NCBI GenBank assembly: GCA_024223125.1
Contig: JAAEOP010000735.1
Location: 1-60,195 of the forward strand
Direction: 5' to 3'
DNA from: Chloroflexota bacterium
GTDB lineage: Bacteria; Chloroflexota; Anaerolineae; Promineifilales; Promineifilaceae
Length of the DNA stretch: 60,195 bases
Part shown: piece after piece, positions 35,596 through 43,773 of the stretch
Position numbering within the stretch: the stretch's first letter is position 1
How the letters are laid out: every line of letters begins with the position of its first letter
Program-made: the position numbers and the translations under genes
Notes under the pieces: generated by a model
The model's database searches: none
Told to the model about the DNA's origin: nothing
The model's input: only the letters and a program-made list of their open reading frames with translations

Positions 35596-36798
35596 ATGGC
35601 GAATATTATGCGGTATAAACTTTTAGTCATTGACGATCATCCAGAAACACTCAATATTATTAGCAAGGTTTTGCGCCAGCAAGGGTATGTCGTAGTGGCT
35701 TCAAACTCCGGTACAGAAGGGTTATCTCTGCTTGAATCGGAAATGCCTGATCTCATTCTGGTAGATGGCATGATGCCAAAGATGGATGGTTGGGAATTTT
35801 GCCGACAGGTACGGGCCAATCCTGATGTTGCCAGCACACCCATCATCATGTTTTCCGCTATAAATGAAGCCGAACAGAAGCTGGCCGGTCTGGATGCCGG
35901 GGCTGATGATTATTTGACTAAACCAACGGAACCTATTGAACTTTCGGAACGAGTCACGGCGATTTTAGAAGGCGTTACCCCGCGTAATAAACTGCCTGAA
36001 GATCCAGAACTGCCCCCCTTATCATCCGAGGCTCAATTTGAGACTGGTACGGCTATGGTGCCGGCAGACAATAGTCATTTGATTGGCATCCTGGGGGTTC
36101 GCGGCGGGGTAGGTACAACCTTATTGGCAATTAATTTAGCCGCCAGTTTAGCTATGCAAGAACAAGATACGGTGCTAATTGATCTGGATGTGTTGCAGGG
36201 ACATGTGGGGTTATATTTGCACCAGACGAAGATGAATAGCTTAAATGAGTTGAGCCAACTTCCAGAGGGGATGATTCAGGATGAAGCAGCACAGTACTTA
36301 TCGGCATACAGTAAAAATTTACAACTTTTGTTAACGGAACCAAATCTGCTGAAAGTTGAAAAGACACCAACGGCCGCCCAAGTAACGGAGATATTGGAAT
36401 CACTGGCACGACCGGAACGGTTTTTAGTGGCAGATTGTGGGCAGGGGATAACGGCCGTGAACCGCCCCGTCATTGAACAGGCAGATGAACTGATTATTTG
36501 CGTACGGCCAGAGCGGGTAGCGTTAGGCATTGCCAAGCAATTTATTAATCAGGTGCAGGAAATGATTTTCCCCCATACTCGTTTGCAAGCGCTGCTGATA
36601 GATTATAGCGGCCATCTGAATGTACCCCGTCAAGCAATTGAAAGTTATATTGGACATCCGATTATAGCTATCATCCCTGTGACGCCGCAGGAACTTAACC
36701 GGGCTGTCAATAAAAGTGTGCCTTTGGTGCAGTTAATACCCGATTCGAAAGCATCTGGTCTTATCAGCCAGTTGGCGCATCAGGTTGCCAACGGGTAA
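35596..36798 (+). CDS. Receiver domain fused to a CpaE/TadZ-like ATPase
   Basis: The 400-aa protein has a receiver domain (residues 5-125; Asp12/13 pair in VIDDH, phospho-acceptor Asp57 in LILVDGMMP, Lys near 109 in YLTKPT). A MinD/ParA-type domain follows from about residue 160 with the P-loop VRGGVGTTLLA. The second P-loop Lys is replaced by Thr, as is common in CpaE/TadZ localisation proteins of type IVc (Flp/Tad) pili. No tad genes lie nearby. It could mark a cell pole or position a complex under control of a kinase such as the one at 37667. Sir2 follows after 3 nt. Confidence 0.88.
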   Translation: MANIMRYKLLVIDDHPETLNIISKVLRQQGYVVVASNSGTEGLSLLESEMPDLILVDGMMPKMDGWEFCRQVRANPDVASTPIIMFSAINEAEQKLAGLDAGADDYLTKPTEPIELSERVTAILEGVTPRNKLPEDPELPPLSSEAQFETGTAMVPADNSHLIGILGVRGGVGTTLLAINLAASLAMQEQDTVLIDLDVLQGHVGLYLHQTKMNSLNELSQLPEGMIQDEAAQYLSAYSKNLQLLLTEPNLLKVEKTPTAAQVTEILESLARPERFLVADCGQGITAVNRPVIEQADELIICVRPERVALGIAKQFINQVQEMIFPHTRLQALLIDYSGHLNVPRQAIESYIGHPIIAIIPVTPQELNRAVNKSVPLVQLIPDSKASGLISQLAHQVANG

Positions 36799-36801
36799 AT
36801 T

Positions 36802-37581
36802 GTGACCAGGCAAGAGGATTTACTTTCACGGGCGTTAATGCTCGTACAGCAAGCCGATACCATTGTAGCTCTCACGGGGGCTGGCATCAGTACCCCATCC
36901 GGTATTCCTGATTTCCGTAGCCCCACTTCTGGTGTGTGGCAAAATGTGGACCCGATGGAAGTGGCGTCTATTCATGCGTTTCAGCAGAACCCGCGGCCGT
37001 TTTACCAATGGCTACATCCGCTGGCAAAATTGATGCAAACGGCACAGCCCAATGCGGCCCATGTTGCTCTGGCTGAAATGGAGCAGCAGGGACGGTTGAA
37101 AGGAATTATTACCCAGAATATTGATCTGTTGCACCAGCAGGCTGGGTCTACGGCCGTATACGAAGTCCACGGAAATATACGCGAATCTACTTGTATGGCG
37201 TGCCGCCAAAAAACACTGAGCGAAACGTACATGGGCGACTACATCGCTACCGGCAATGTGCCGTTATGCCCTTATTGCGCTGGCGTATTAAAATTGGATG
37301 TCATTTTGTTTGGCGAAATGCTGCCGTTGGCTACGTTGCAAAAAGCTCACCGCGAAGCGGAACGTTGTGATCTAATGATTGTGGCCGGTTCCTCGTTGGA
37401 AGTGAGTCCGGTCAATGAACTACCCTGGCAAGCCAAACAAGCCGGGGCCAATTTGATCATTGTCAATTTTAGTGAAACACATCTCGATTATCTGGCCGAT
37501 GTGATTATCAATGCCGATGTGGTGGAAATTTTACCCCAACTGGCGGCCGCCGTTATGGAAGTTCACAAAATAAATTGGTAA
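36802..37581 (+). CDS. cobB: Sir2-family NAD-dependent deacylase
   Basis: The 259-aa sirtuin has the NAD-binding GAGIST and GIPDFRSP motifs, TQNIDLLHQQAGS, the catalytic His in EVHGN, a zinc knuckle (CMACRQ.. and CPYC) and GSSLEVSP. It removes acetyl or other acyl groups from lysines, giving O-acyl-ADP-ribose. It begins with GTG at 36802, 3 nt after the receiver-CpaE stop, so they are probably one transcript. It lacks the Tyr/Arg desuccinylase pair as far as I can judge. Length is typical. Confidence 0.92.
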   Translation: MTRQEDLLSRALMLVQQADTIVALTGAGISTPSGIPDFRSPTSGVWQNVDPMEVASIHAFQQNPRPFYQWLHPLAKLMQTAQPNAAHVALAEMEQQGRLKGIITQNIDLLHQQAGSTAVYEVHGNIRESTCMACRQKTLSETYMGDYIATGNVPLCPYCAGVLKLDVILFGEMLPLATLQKAHREAERCDLMIVAGSSLEVSPVNELPWQAKQAGANLIIVNFSETHLDYLADVIINADVVEILPQLAAAVMEVHKINW

Positions 37582-37622
37582 TCGTAGCCGCGGTTTCATA
37601 ACCGCGGCTACAGTTATTACCA
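37577..37622. terminator. Perfect GC-rich hairpin after the sirtuin gene
   Basis: GTAGCCGCGGT (37584-37594) and ACCGCGGCTAC (37601-37611) form a strong stem, extended by GGTAAT/ATTACC outside. It begins at the stop codon of the sirtuin gene. It lacks a T-run but is likely to end the upstream operon. Confidence 0.6.
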
Positions 37623-37666
37623 ATTTAAGTATTTAATATTCATAACGGTGACGGAGACTAAGTAAG

Positions 37667-38908
37667 ATGGAAGTAGCCAAATCTTCTCAAGTGAATCAAT
37701 TTGAAAGCCGGGGAGCAGAAACCTTAGATTCAGAGCGTTTGAAACGGCTGCTGGAAATCAGCGCCCGGCTGAGTTCGACGTTACGGTTAAGTGAGCTGCT
37801 AGACCTGGTGATGGATGTATCTACGGAGCTAACGAATACGGAAGTGGCCTCTATTTTGTTGGTAGACCGGAAATCTGGGCAGTTGTATTTTGTGGCTTCT
37901 ACCAGCGGCTCAGTTCCGACCAATATTGCGGTGCCTTTGGATGACAGTATTGCGGGGTGGGTGGTGCGTAACGGCCGTTCGGTGGTCATAGATGATGTCA
38001 AAGGGGATGATCGTCATTACAACATTGATAAAGACCTGGCTTTTGATACCCGTTCCATGCTGGCCGTTCCCCTGGTAACACGTCAAGGGATCATTGGGGC
38101 GCTGGAAGTGATGAACAAGCGAAAGCGAGAGCCTTATACCATGCAGGATGTGTCGTTGATGGAAGCGTTGGCTTCTCAATCGGCCGTGGCTATTGTCAAT
38201 GCTCATCTATTCAGCCAATCTGATTTGCTGGCCGAAATTATGCATGAAATTAAAACCCCCCTGATGGCGATTACCTCAGCAACGGAATTGTTGTCTCGGC
38301 CAGAAGTGCCTCAGGAACGGCACGGTCAGTTGATTGATATGATTAAACGGGAATCGCAGCGCTTGTCTAAAATGACGCGCGATTTTTTGGATTTTGCCCG
38401 CCTGGAGTCCGGACGGGTTGACCTGAAAAAGGATCCACTAGAATTGGAACAGGTGGTGGAAGATGTAGTGAGCATCTCTCAACCACAGGCAGCCGAACGG
38501 GATATTACAATTGAGGTAGATTACGCTGCTGATTTGCCCCATAAAACGGATGCGGTCACTTTGGTCGGTGACCAGGACCGGGTGAAGCAGGTGCTGCTGA
38601 ATCTGGTGAGTAATGCCACGAAATATAACCGGGAAAACGGCCGTCTCTCCATCACCGTCCGTCGGGTAAATGATGAAGCACACATTTTGGTAGCCGACAC
38701 CGGGCCAGGTATTGCCCCAGAAGATGTACCCCATCTGTTTGAACGTTTTTATCGTATTCCTGGCAGTAACCGCGCGGAGGGCACGGGGTTGGGTTTGTCT
38801 GTATCGAAAAAGATTGTGGAAGAGCATCACGGCCGTATTGAAGTCCATAGCGTACTGGGAGAAGGTACGACTTTTACCGTTTGTTTGCCCTTGACCCAAA
38901 TCACTTGA
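37667..38908 (+). CDS. GAF-domain sensor histidine kinase
   Basis: This 413-aa soluble kinase has a GAF domain (residues 40-180; SILLVDRKSGQLYFVAS, SIAGWVVRNGRSVVIDDV, SMLAVPLV, IIGALEVMNK). HisKA follows with IMHEIKTPL (His193), then HATPase_c with NLVSNATKYN, ADTGPGIA and GTGLGLSVSKK. There is no membrane segment, so it senses an internal ligand or redox cue. GGAG lies upstream of the ATG at 37667. It sits beyond the hairpin closing the receiver-CpaE/sirtuin unit and may phosphorylate that receiver. Three ACGGCCGT sites are in the gene. Confidence 0.92.
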   Translation: MEVAKSSQVNQFESRGAETLDSERLKRLLEISARLSSTLRLSELLDLVMDVSTELTNTEVASILLVDRKSGQLYFVASTSGSVPTNIAVPLDDSIAGWVVRNGRSVVIDDVKGDDRHYNIDKDLAFDTRSMLAVPLVTRQGIIGALEVMNKRKREPYTMQDVSLMEALASQSAVAIVNAHLFSQSDLLAEIMHEIKTPLMAITSATELLSRPEVPQERHGQLIDMIKRESQRLSKMTRDFLDFARLESGRVDLKKDPLELEQVVEDVVSISQPQAAERDITIEVDYAADLPHKTDAVTLVGDQDRVKQVLLNLVSNATKYNRENGRLSITVRRVNDEAHILVADTGPGIAPEDVPHLFERFYRIPGSNRAEGTGLGLSVSKKIVEEHHGRIEVHSVLGEGTTFTVCLPLTQIT

Positions 38909-38921
38909 TTGATAACAAGTG

Positions 38922-39341
38922 ATGAGTGCTTACTTGCCTGCAAAACGCCCTCTGGCCGTAACTCTTATCTTTTGGGGGGTTCTCCTTTTTGGCACGTGGA
39001 ATGGTGGCCGGGTTATGGCGCTCTACTGGCAAAAAGAGCTTTTATTGAACCTAAGTAGTCAACCAGACCCGCGATTGCGTCTGCTTATAGCTGGGGTGTG
39101 GGCACTGTTGTTTTTTTGGTTGGCCTGGGCATTGAGAGGCAAACTGCCGTTTACCGCCCACCTTATTCCTGCAGCCCTAACCCTTTATGCTTTGCTAGAT
39201 TTAGGGATGAGATGGTGGGGACGCCCGTGGCAAATTGATTGGTTCATCATTGGTTTTTACATACTTATCATCAGCTTTACCATTTGGGTGTTTCACAGGT
39301 CGGCCGCAAAATTATACTTTAAGAGAGAGGGGAATAATTGA
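38922..39341 (+). CDS. Hypothetical small membrane protein, four TM segments
   Basis: This 139-aa protein has four hydrophobic segments: VTLIFWGVLLFGTWNGGRVM, LLIAGVWALLFFWLAWAL, AHLIPAALTLYALLDLGM and FIIGFYILIISFTIWVF. A basic C-terminus follows (HRSAAKLYFKREGNN). I do not recognise the family. The start is GTG 38919 or ATG 38922, 10-14 nt after the histidine kinase stop, so the two are likely co-transcribed. It could be a partner of that soluble kinase at the membrane, but nothing in the sequence proves it. Confidence 0.75.
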   Translation: MSAYLPAKRPLAVTLIFWGVLLFGTWNGGRVMALYWQKELLLNLSSQPDPRLRLLIAGVWALLFFWLAWALRGKLPFTAHLIPAALTLYALLDLGMRWWGRPWQIDWFIIGFYILIISFTIWVFHRSAAKLYFKREGNN

Positions 39342-39351
39342 AACTATACAG

Positions 39352-39433
39352 ATCATTCCCTCACCTTCGTGAGGGCAGGCTCTGCGAAAGGTAGGAATCC
39401 ACATACCTGGATACCCGCCTTCGCGGGTATGAC
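39352..39433. repeat. REP-like inverted repeat before the carboxylase operon
   Basis: The element runs from ATCATTCCCTCACCTTCGTG to ACCCGCCTTCGCGGGTATGAC, with two inner hairpins. It ends only 14 nt before the ATG of the carboxyltransferase gene, so it must lie in or directly before that gene's leader. Confidence 0.75.
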
Positions 39434-39447
39434 AGTCAAGGAAACTC

Positions 39448-40992
39448 ATGGACCCAAAAATAGAAAAACTCCGGCAATTACGAGAACAATCACAACAAGG
39501 CGGCGGCATAGACCGCATTGCCAAACACAAAGCCAAAGGCAAAATGACAGCTCACGAACGGATAGACCTGTTGCTAGACAAAGGCTCTTTCCGTGAAATG
39601 GACGCTTTTGCAGTCCATCGCGAACGTAACTTTGGCATGGATAAGAAACGAATTTTAGGTGATAGTGTGGTGACGGGGTGGGGGACGATTGACGGCCGTC
39701 TTGTTTACGTATTCAGTCAAGATTTCACCGTCTTCGGCGGCAGTCTCAGCCAGGTACATGCTGAAAAAGTGTGCAAAATTATGGATATGGCCATGCAAAA
39801 CGGCGCCCCTGTCATTGGCCTCAATGATTCTGGCGGCGCTCGTATTCAAGAAGGAGTTGTCAGCCTGGGCGGCTATGCCGACATATTCCTGCGTAACACC
39901 CTCGCCTCCGGCGTCGTACCCCAAATCAGCGCCATCATGGGGCCATGCGCCGGCGGCGCCGTGTATTCACCCGCCCTCACCGACTTCATCTTCATGGTAA
40001 AGAAGAGCAGCTACATGTTCATTACCGGCCCAGATGTGGTCAAAACCGTTACCGGTGAAGAAGTGACCTTTGAAGAACTGGGTGGGGCTATGACCCACAA
40101 CAGCAAAAGCGGGGTGGCTCACATGGCGGCCGATTCCGAAGCAGACACGCTCTTTCTCATCCGGGAGTTAATGAGCTATTTGCCTTCCAACAATATGGAA
40201 GACCCGCCCTTCAAACAAAGCAATGACGACCCCCTACGCACTGAAGCGGCCTTAGACACCCTCGTCCCTGACAGCGCCAACAAACCGTATGATATTAAAG
40301 ATGTGATTCGCCTCATTGTAGATGAGGGCGAGTTTTATGAAATACAGGAGCATTATGCTCAAAATATTGTGGTAGGCTTTGCTCGATTGGGTGGTTTCGC
40401 GGTAGGCATTGTAGCCAACCAGCCGATGGTGCTAGCCGGGGTGCTAGATATTAACGCCAGCGAAAAAGCAGGCCGGTTTGTCCGCTTTTGTGACAGCTTC
40501 AATGTTCCCCTTATTGTATTTGAAGATGTGCCCGGCTTTTTGCCGGGTGTAGATCAGGAATATGGTGGTATTATCCGGCATGGAGCCAAACTGCTGTATG
40601 CTTTTTGCGAAGCTACCGTGCCCAAAATTACGGTTGTCACCCGCAAGGCGTATGGCGGCGCGTATTGTGTGATGAACAGCAAACACATTCGCGCTGACCT
40701 GAATCTGGCCTGGCCGACGGCCGAAATTGCCGTCATGGGGCCAGATGGGGCCGTCAATATTATCTTCCGGCATGAACTAACGGCCGCAGAAGACCCCATT
40801 ACCAAAAAGGCGGAACTGGTGGAGCAATATCGGGAGGAGTTTGCCAATCCCTATGCGGCCGCGCGGCGAGGATATGTTGATGATGTTATTGAACCCAGCC
40901 AGACACGGCCGCGTCTCATTAATGCCCTGAATATGCTGCAAAATAAACGCGACCAGAACCCGCCTAAGAAACATGGAAATATTCCCCTTTAG
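39448..40992 (+). CDS. Acyl-CoA carboxylase carboxyltransferase subunit
   Basis: The 514-aa protein matches PccB/AccD-type carboxyltransferases. It has [65 protein letters not shown], the oxyanion-hole segment [36 protein letters not shown], and [15 protein letters not shown]. It moves carboxyl from biotin to propionyl-CoA or acetyl-CoA. The Asp in [12 protein letters not shown] is typical of propionyl-CoA enzymes, although acceptor choice is not certain. It forms an operon with the biotin carboxylase and the carrier protein. AAGGAA precedes the ATG. Confidence 0.93.
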   Translation: MDPKIEKLRQLREQSQQGGGIDRIAKHKAKGKMTAHERIDLLLDKGSFREMDAFAVHRERNFGMDKKRILGDSVVTGWGTIDGRLVYVFSQDFTVFGGSLSQVHAEKVCKIMDMAMQNGAPVIGLNDSGGARIQEGVVSLGGYADIFLRNTLASGVVPQISAIMGPCAGGAVYSPALTDFIFMVKKSSYMFITGPDVVKTVTGEEVTFEELGGAMTHNSKSGVAHMAADSEADTLFLIRELMSYLPSNNMEDPPFKQSNDDPLRTEAALDTLVPDSANKPYDIKDVIRLIVDEGEFYEIQEHYAQNIVVGFARLGGFAVGIVANQPMVLAGVLDINASEKAGRFVRFCDSFNVPLIVFEDVPGFLPGVDQEYGGIIRHGAKLLYAFCEATVPKITVVTRKAYGGAYCVMNSKHIRADLNLAWPTAEIAVMGPDGAVNIIFRHELTAAEDPITKKAELVEQYREEFANPYAAARRGYVDDVIEPSQTRPRLINALNMLQNKRDQNPPKKHGNIPL

Positions 40993-41040
40993 TCAGTGTG
41001 CAGTGAGCAATCACTATCCACTGAAAACTGAAAACTGATA
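40992..41040. repeat. CTGAAAA-type degenerate repeat
   Basis: AGTCAGTGTGCAGTGAGC and CCACTGAAAACTGAAAACTGAT fill almost the whole gap between the carboxyltransferase stop and the biotin carboxylase ATG at 41044. Confidence 0.6.
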
Positions 41041-41043
41041 AAA

Positions 41044-42564
41044 ATGACAACTGACCAACTCCTATCCCAACCATTTGACAAATTACTAATCGCCAACCGG
41101 GGCGAGATTGCCATGCGTATTTTGCGGGCCTGCCATGAATTGGGTATCCGCACGGTGGCTGTGTATTCAGAAGCAGACCGCAGCGCCATGCACGTCCGTT
41201 ATGCAGATGAAGCATACTGTATTGGGCCGCCGGCAGCGCGTGATAGTTACCTACGGATTGATAAGATTATTGAAGTGGCTAAAAAGTCGGGCGCCGGGGC
41301 AATCCATCCCGGCTATGGTTTTTTGGCCGAACGGGCGTCATTCGCCCAGACGTGTATTGAGAATGGCCTTGTGTTTGTGGGGCCGCCGCCGCAAGCGATT
41401 GAGATTATGGGAGATAAACAGGCGGCGCGGGAAGCGGTGAAAGCGGCCGGGGTTCCCATTGTGCCGGGAACGGAACCGGGGTTGAATAATGAGGAATTGC
41501 TTGCAGCCGCCGCCCAGGTTGGCTACCCGTTGTTAGTGAAGGCGACGGCCGGCGGCGGCGGCAAAGGAATGCGGCCGGTTCATAAGCCGGAAGAACTGGC
41601 AGACGCTATTGGATCGGCGCGGCGAGAAGCGGCGGCCGCTTTTGGAGATGATACCGTTTATCTGGAGAAGATGATTTTAGACGGCCGTCACATCGAAATC
41701 CAACTCCTGGCCGATATGCACGGCAATGTCATTCATTTGGGTGAGCGAGAATGTTCTCTCCAGCGACGACATCAAAAAGTAATTGAAGAATCCCCCTCCT
41801 TTGAAGTAAATGATGCCCTGAGGCAGCGCATGGGCGCGGTAGCGGTAGCGGCTGCTAAAGCAGTTAATTATGTCAACGCCGGTACCATCGAATTTTTGAT
41901 GGACAAAGACAAAAATTTCTATTTTTTGGAAATGAACACCCGGCTCCAGGTAGAACATCCGGTTACGGAACTGGTGACGGGAGTGGATATTGTGCAGGAG
42001 CAGTTGCGAATTGCTCGCGGCCGTAAGCTGCGCCTTACTCAGGAAGATATTAAGATGAGCGGCTGGGCTATTGAGTGCCGTATCAATGCTGAAGACCCTT
42101 ACAACAATTACTTGCCTTCTACCGGTAAAATCACGGTCAGTCGCCTGCCTGCCGGCCCAGGAGTACGCATTGATACCGGTGTGTTCCCCGGCTTTGAGAT
42201 AACCCCCTATTATGATTCGATGATCAGTAAGTTGGTTTGTTATGGGGAAACGCGGGCCGAAGCAATAATGCGTATGCGTCGCGCTTTGGAAGAGTACCGT
42301 ATTATGGGCGTGAAAACGAACATTCCCTTTCACCAAAAGATGATTGAGACACCCAGCTTTTGGGCGGGGCAGTTTGATACCAATTTTGTGGAAAACAAAT
42401 TTAGCATGAGCGGTACGGGATCGCCTCTGGCGATGGAAGCGGCCATTATGGCGACCTTAGTGGCTCACCGTCTAGGGCAGCAAGCCAGCCAGATTGTGGC
42501 GCGTGGTTCGCGGGATACGAGTAATTGGAAATGGTACAGTCGTTGGGAACGGCTGCGGAAGTAA
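41044..42564 (+). CDS. accC: Biotin carboxylase
   Basis: The 506-aa protein is a full ATP-grasp biotin carboxylase. It has KLLIANRGEIAMRILRA, the segment HPGYGFLAERASFA, the Gly-rich ATP lid KATAGGGGKGMRPV, HIEIQLLADMHGNVIHLGERECSLQRRHQKVIEE (bicarbonate and ATP sites) and MNTRLQVEHPVTELVTG with catalytic Arg and Glu. A C-terminal extension of about 40 residues beyond E. coli AccC is present. It carboxylates the biotin on the downstream carrier protein. The next gene begins 10 nt after its stop. Confidence 0.95.
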   Translation: MTTDQLLSQPFDKLLIANRGEIAMRILRACHELGIRTVAVYSEADRSAMHVRYADEAYCIGPPAARDSYLRIDKIIEVAKKSGAGAIHPGYGFLAERASFAQTCIENGLVFVGPPPQAIEIMGDKQAAREAVKAAGVPIVPGTEPGLNNEELLAAAAQVGYPLLVKATAGGGGKGMRPVHKPEELADAIGSARREAAAAFGDDTVYLEKMILDGRHIEIQLLADMHGNVIHLGERECSLQRRHQKVIEESPSFEVNDALRQRMGAVAVAAAKAVNYVNAGTIEFLMDKDKNFYFLEMNTRLQVEHPVTELVTGVDIVQEQLRIARGRKLRLTQEDIKMSGWAIECRINAEDPYNNYLPSTGKITVSRLPAGPGVRIDTGVFPGFEITPYYDSMISKLVCYGETRAEAIMRMRRALEEYRIMGVKTNIPFHQKMIETPSFWAGQFDTNFVENKFSMSGTGSPLAMEAAIMATLVAHRLGQQASQIVARGSRDTSNWKWYSRWERLRK

Positions 42565-42574
42565 GGGCCAGATT

Positions 42575-43093
42575 ATGAAATATATTACTATGGTAAATGA
42601 CGAAGTTTTTGAAATTGAGCTGGACAATGACCGCGAAATCATCGTTAATGGGGAGCGGTATACAATTGATTTTGAGTACCTGAACGATGGCGGCATGTTG
42701 TCTTTGTTGCTAAATCATCGTTCGCTGGAAGCAGTCGTGAATGAGCGGGATGATGTGTGGGATGTGCTGACGAGAGGGGAGTTGTATTCGGTGCAGGTGC
42801 AGGATGAACGCGCTTACCGGTTGGCCCGGACGCGGGGGGGCAGTCTTGGCGACAGCGGAGAAACAACGGTCAAATCGCCTATGCCGGGGCTGATTGTAGC
42901 TGTGTCTGTTTCTGAAGGGGATGCAGTGCAGAAGGGAGACAAGGTTATCATCCTGGAATCTATGAAAATGGAAAATGAACTACGGTCGCCGCTGGATGGG
43001 GTGATCGGCCGCATCAATGTATCCCCCGGAGATAGTGTGGAAAAGGATCAGGTTTTGGTCGTTATTGTAGACCCGGATGGGGATGAGGAATAG
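42575..43093 (+). CDS. Biotin carboxyl carrier protein
   Basis: The 172-aa protein ends in a biotinyl domain with the modification motif ILESMKMENELRSP and the surrounding VKSPMPGLIVAVSVSEGDAVQKGD. The N-terminal 95 residues (KYITMVNDEVFEIELDND, IVNGERYTIDFEYL) are the extra domain found in carriers of propionyl- or acetyl-CoA carboxylases of this arrangement. I chose ATG 42575, 10 nt after accC; the frame runs further upstream without homology. It completes a three-subunit biotin-dependent carboxylase operon. The next gene starts 6 nt later. Confidence 0.92.
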   Translation: MKYITMVNDEVFEIELDNDREIIVNGERYTIDFEYLNDGGMLSLLLNHRSLEAVVNERDDVWDVLTRGELYSVQVQDERAYRLARTRGGSLGDSGETTVKSPMPGLIVAVSVSEGDAVQKGDKVIILESMKMENELRSPLDGVIGRINVSPGDSVEKDQVLVVIVDPDGDEE

Positions 43094-43099
43094 TCTAGC

Positions 43100-43720
43100 A
43101 TGAGCCAACCTGAACAATATCTGGAGGTGGAGGTTAAGTTTTTGGTAGCTGATCTGGCTGCTTTCCGGGAGCGACTGATTTCGGTGGGGGGGACAGGTAA
43201 ACGGCCGCGTATTTATGAACACAATATCCGCTTTGATACGCCCGATGGGAAACTTTTGCAAAAGCGGCAGTTGTTACGATTACGGCAGGACACGGCCGTG
43301 AAAGTAACCTTCAAAGGGGAACCAGCCATCGCCCGCCAAAGTGAAGTCAAAGTCCGTGAAGAGTTGGAAATGACGGTGGATAATTTGGAGACGACCGTAC
43401 TCATTTTTCAACGTCTGGGTTTTGCGCCGGTACAAGTTTATGAAAAATATCGTGAAACATTCCAATGGGGCGAGGTAGAGATTGTGCTGGATGAAATGCC
43501 TTTTGGTAACTTTGTAGAACTTGAAGGGGAGGAGACTGCCATCAAAGCGGTAGCTGGGTTGCTGGGACTAAAATGGGAACAGCGCATTCTAGACAATTAC
43601 TTGAATATGATGGCCCAGGTCAAAACCCGCTACAATTTACCGTTTAATGATCTGACGTTTGCTAATTTTCAGGATATAACTATTGACTTGACCGATATAT
43701 TTGGCAAGGCGATAGATTGA
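43100..43720 (+). CDS. CYTH domain protein (class IV cyclase/triphosphatase type)
   Basis: This 206-aa protein begins with LEVEVKFLV, a perfect CYTH ExExK signature. It continues with IRFDTPDGKLLQKRQLLRLR, KVTFKGEP, REELEMTV, YEKYRETFQW and VEIVLDEMPFGNFVELEGEE, which together make the tunnel fold that binds triphosphates with metal. Members hydrolyse thiamine triphosphate, tripolyphosphate or act as adenylate cyclase CyaB. It lies 6 nt behind the biotin carrier gene, so it is part of that transcript. A second CYTH domain occurs at 30389-32377 fused to a deaminase. Confidence 0.92.
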   Translation: MSQPEQYLEVEVKFLVADLAAFRERLISVGGTGKRPRIYEHNIRFDTPDGKLLQKRQLLRLRQDTAVKVTFKGEPAIARQSEVKVREELEMTVDNLETTVLIFQRLGFAPVQVYEKYRETFQWGEVEIVLDEMPFGNFVELEGEETAIKAVAGLLGLKWEQRILDNYLNMMAQVKTRYNLPFNDLTFANFQDITIDLTDIFGKAID

Positions 43721-43773
43721 CATGCGGCAAACCGATCTAAACTTTGCCGAAAGAGGATGCCGGAGAAGTGCAT

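Noticed and set aside
41677..42336. A 219-codon minus-strand open frame
   Set aside because: It lies antisense to biotin carboxylase motifs and shows no domain of its own.
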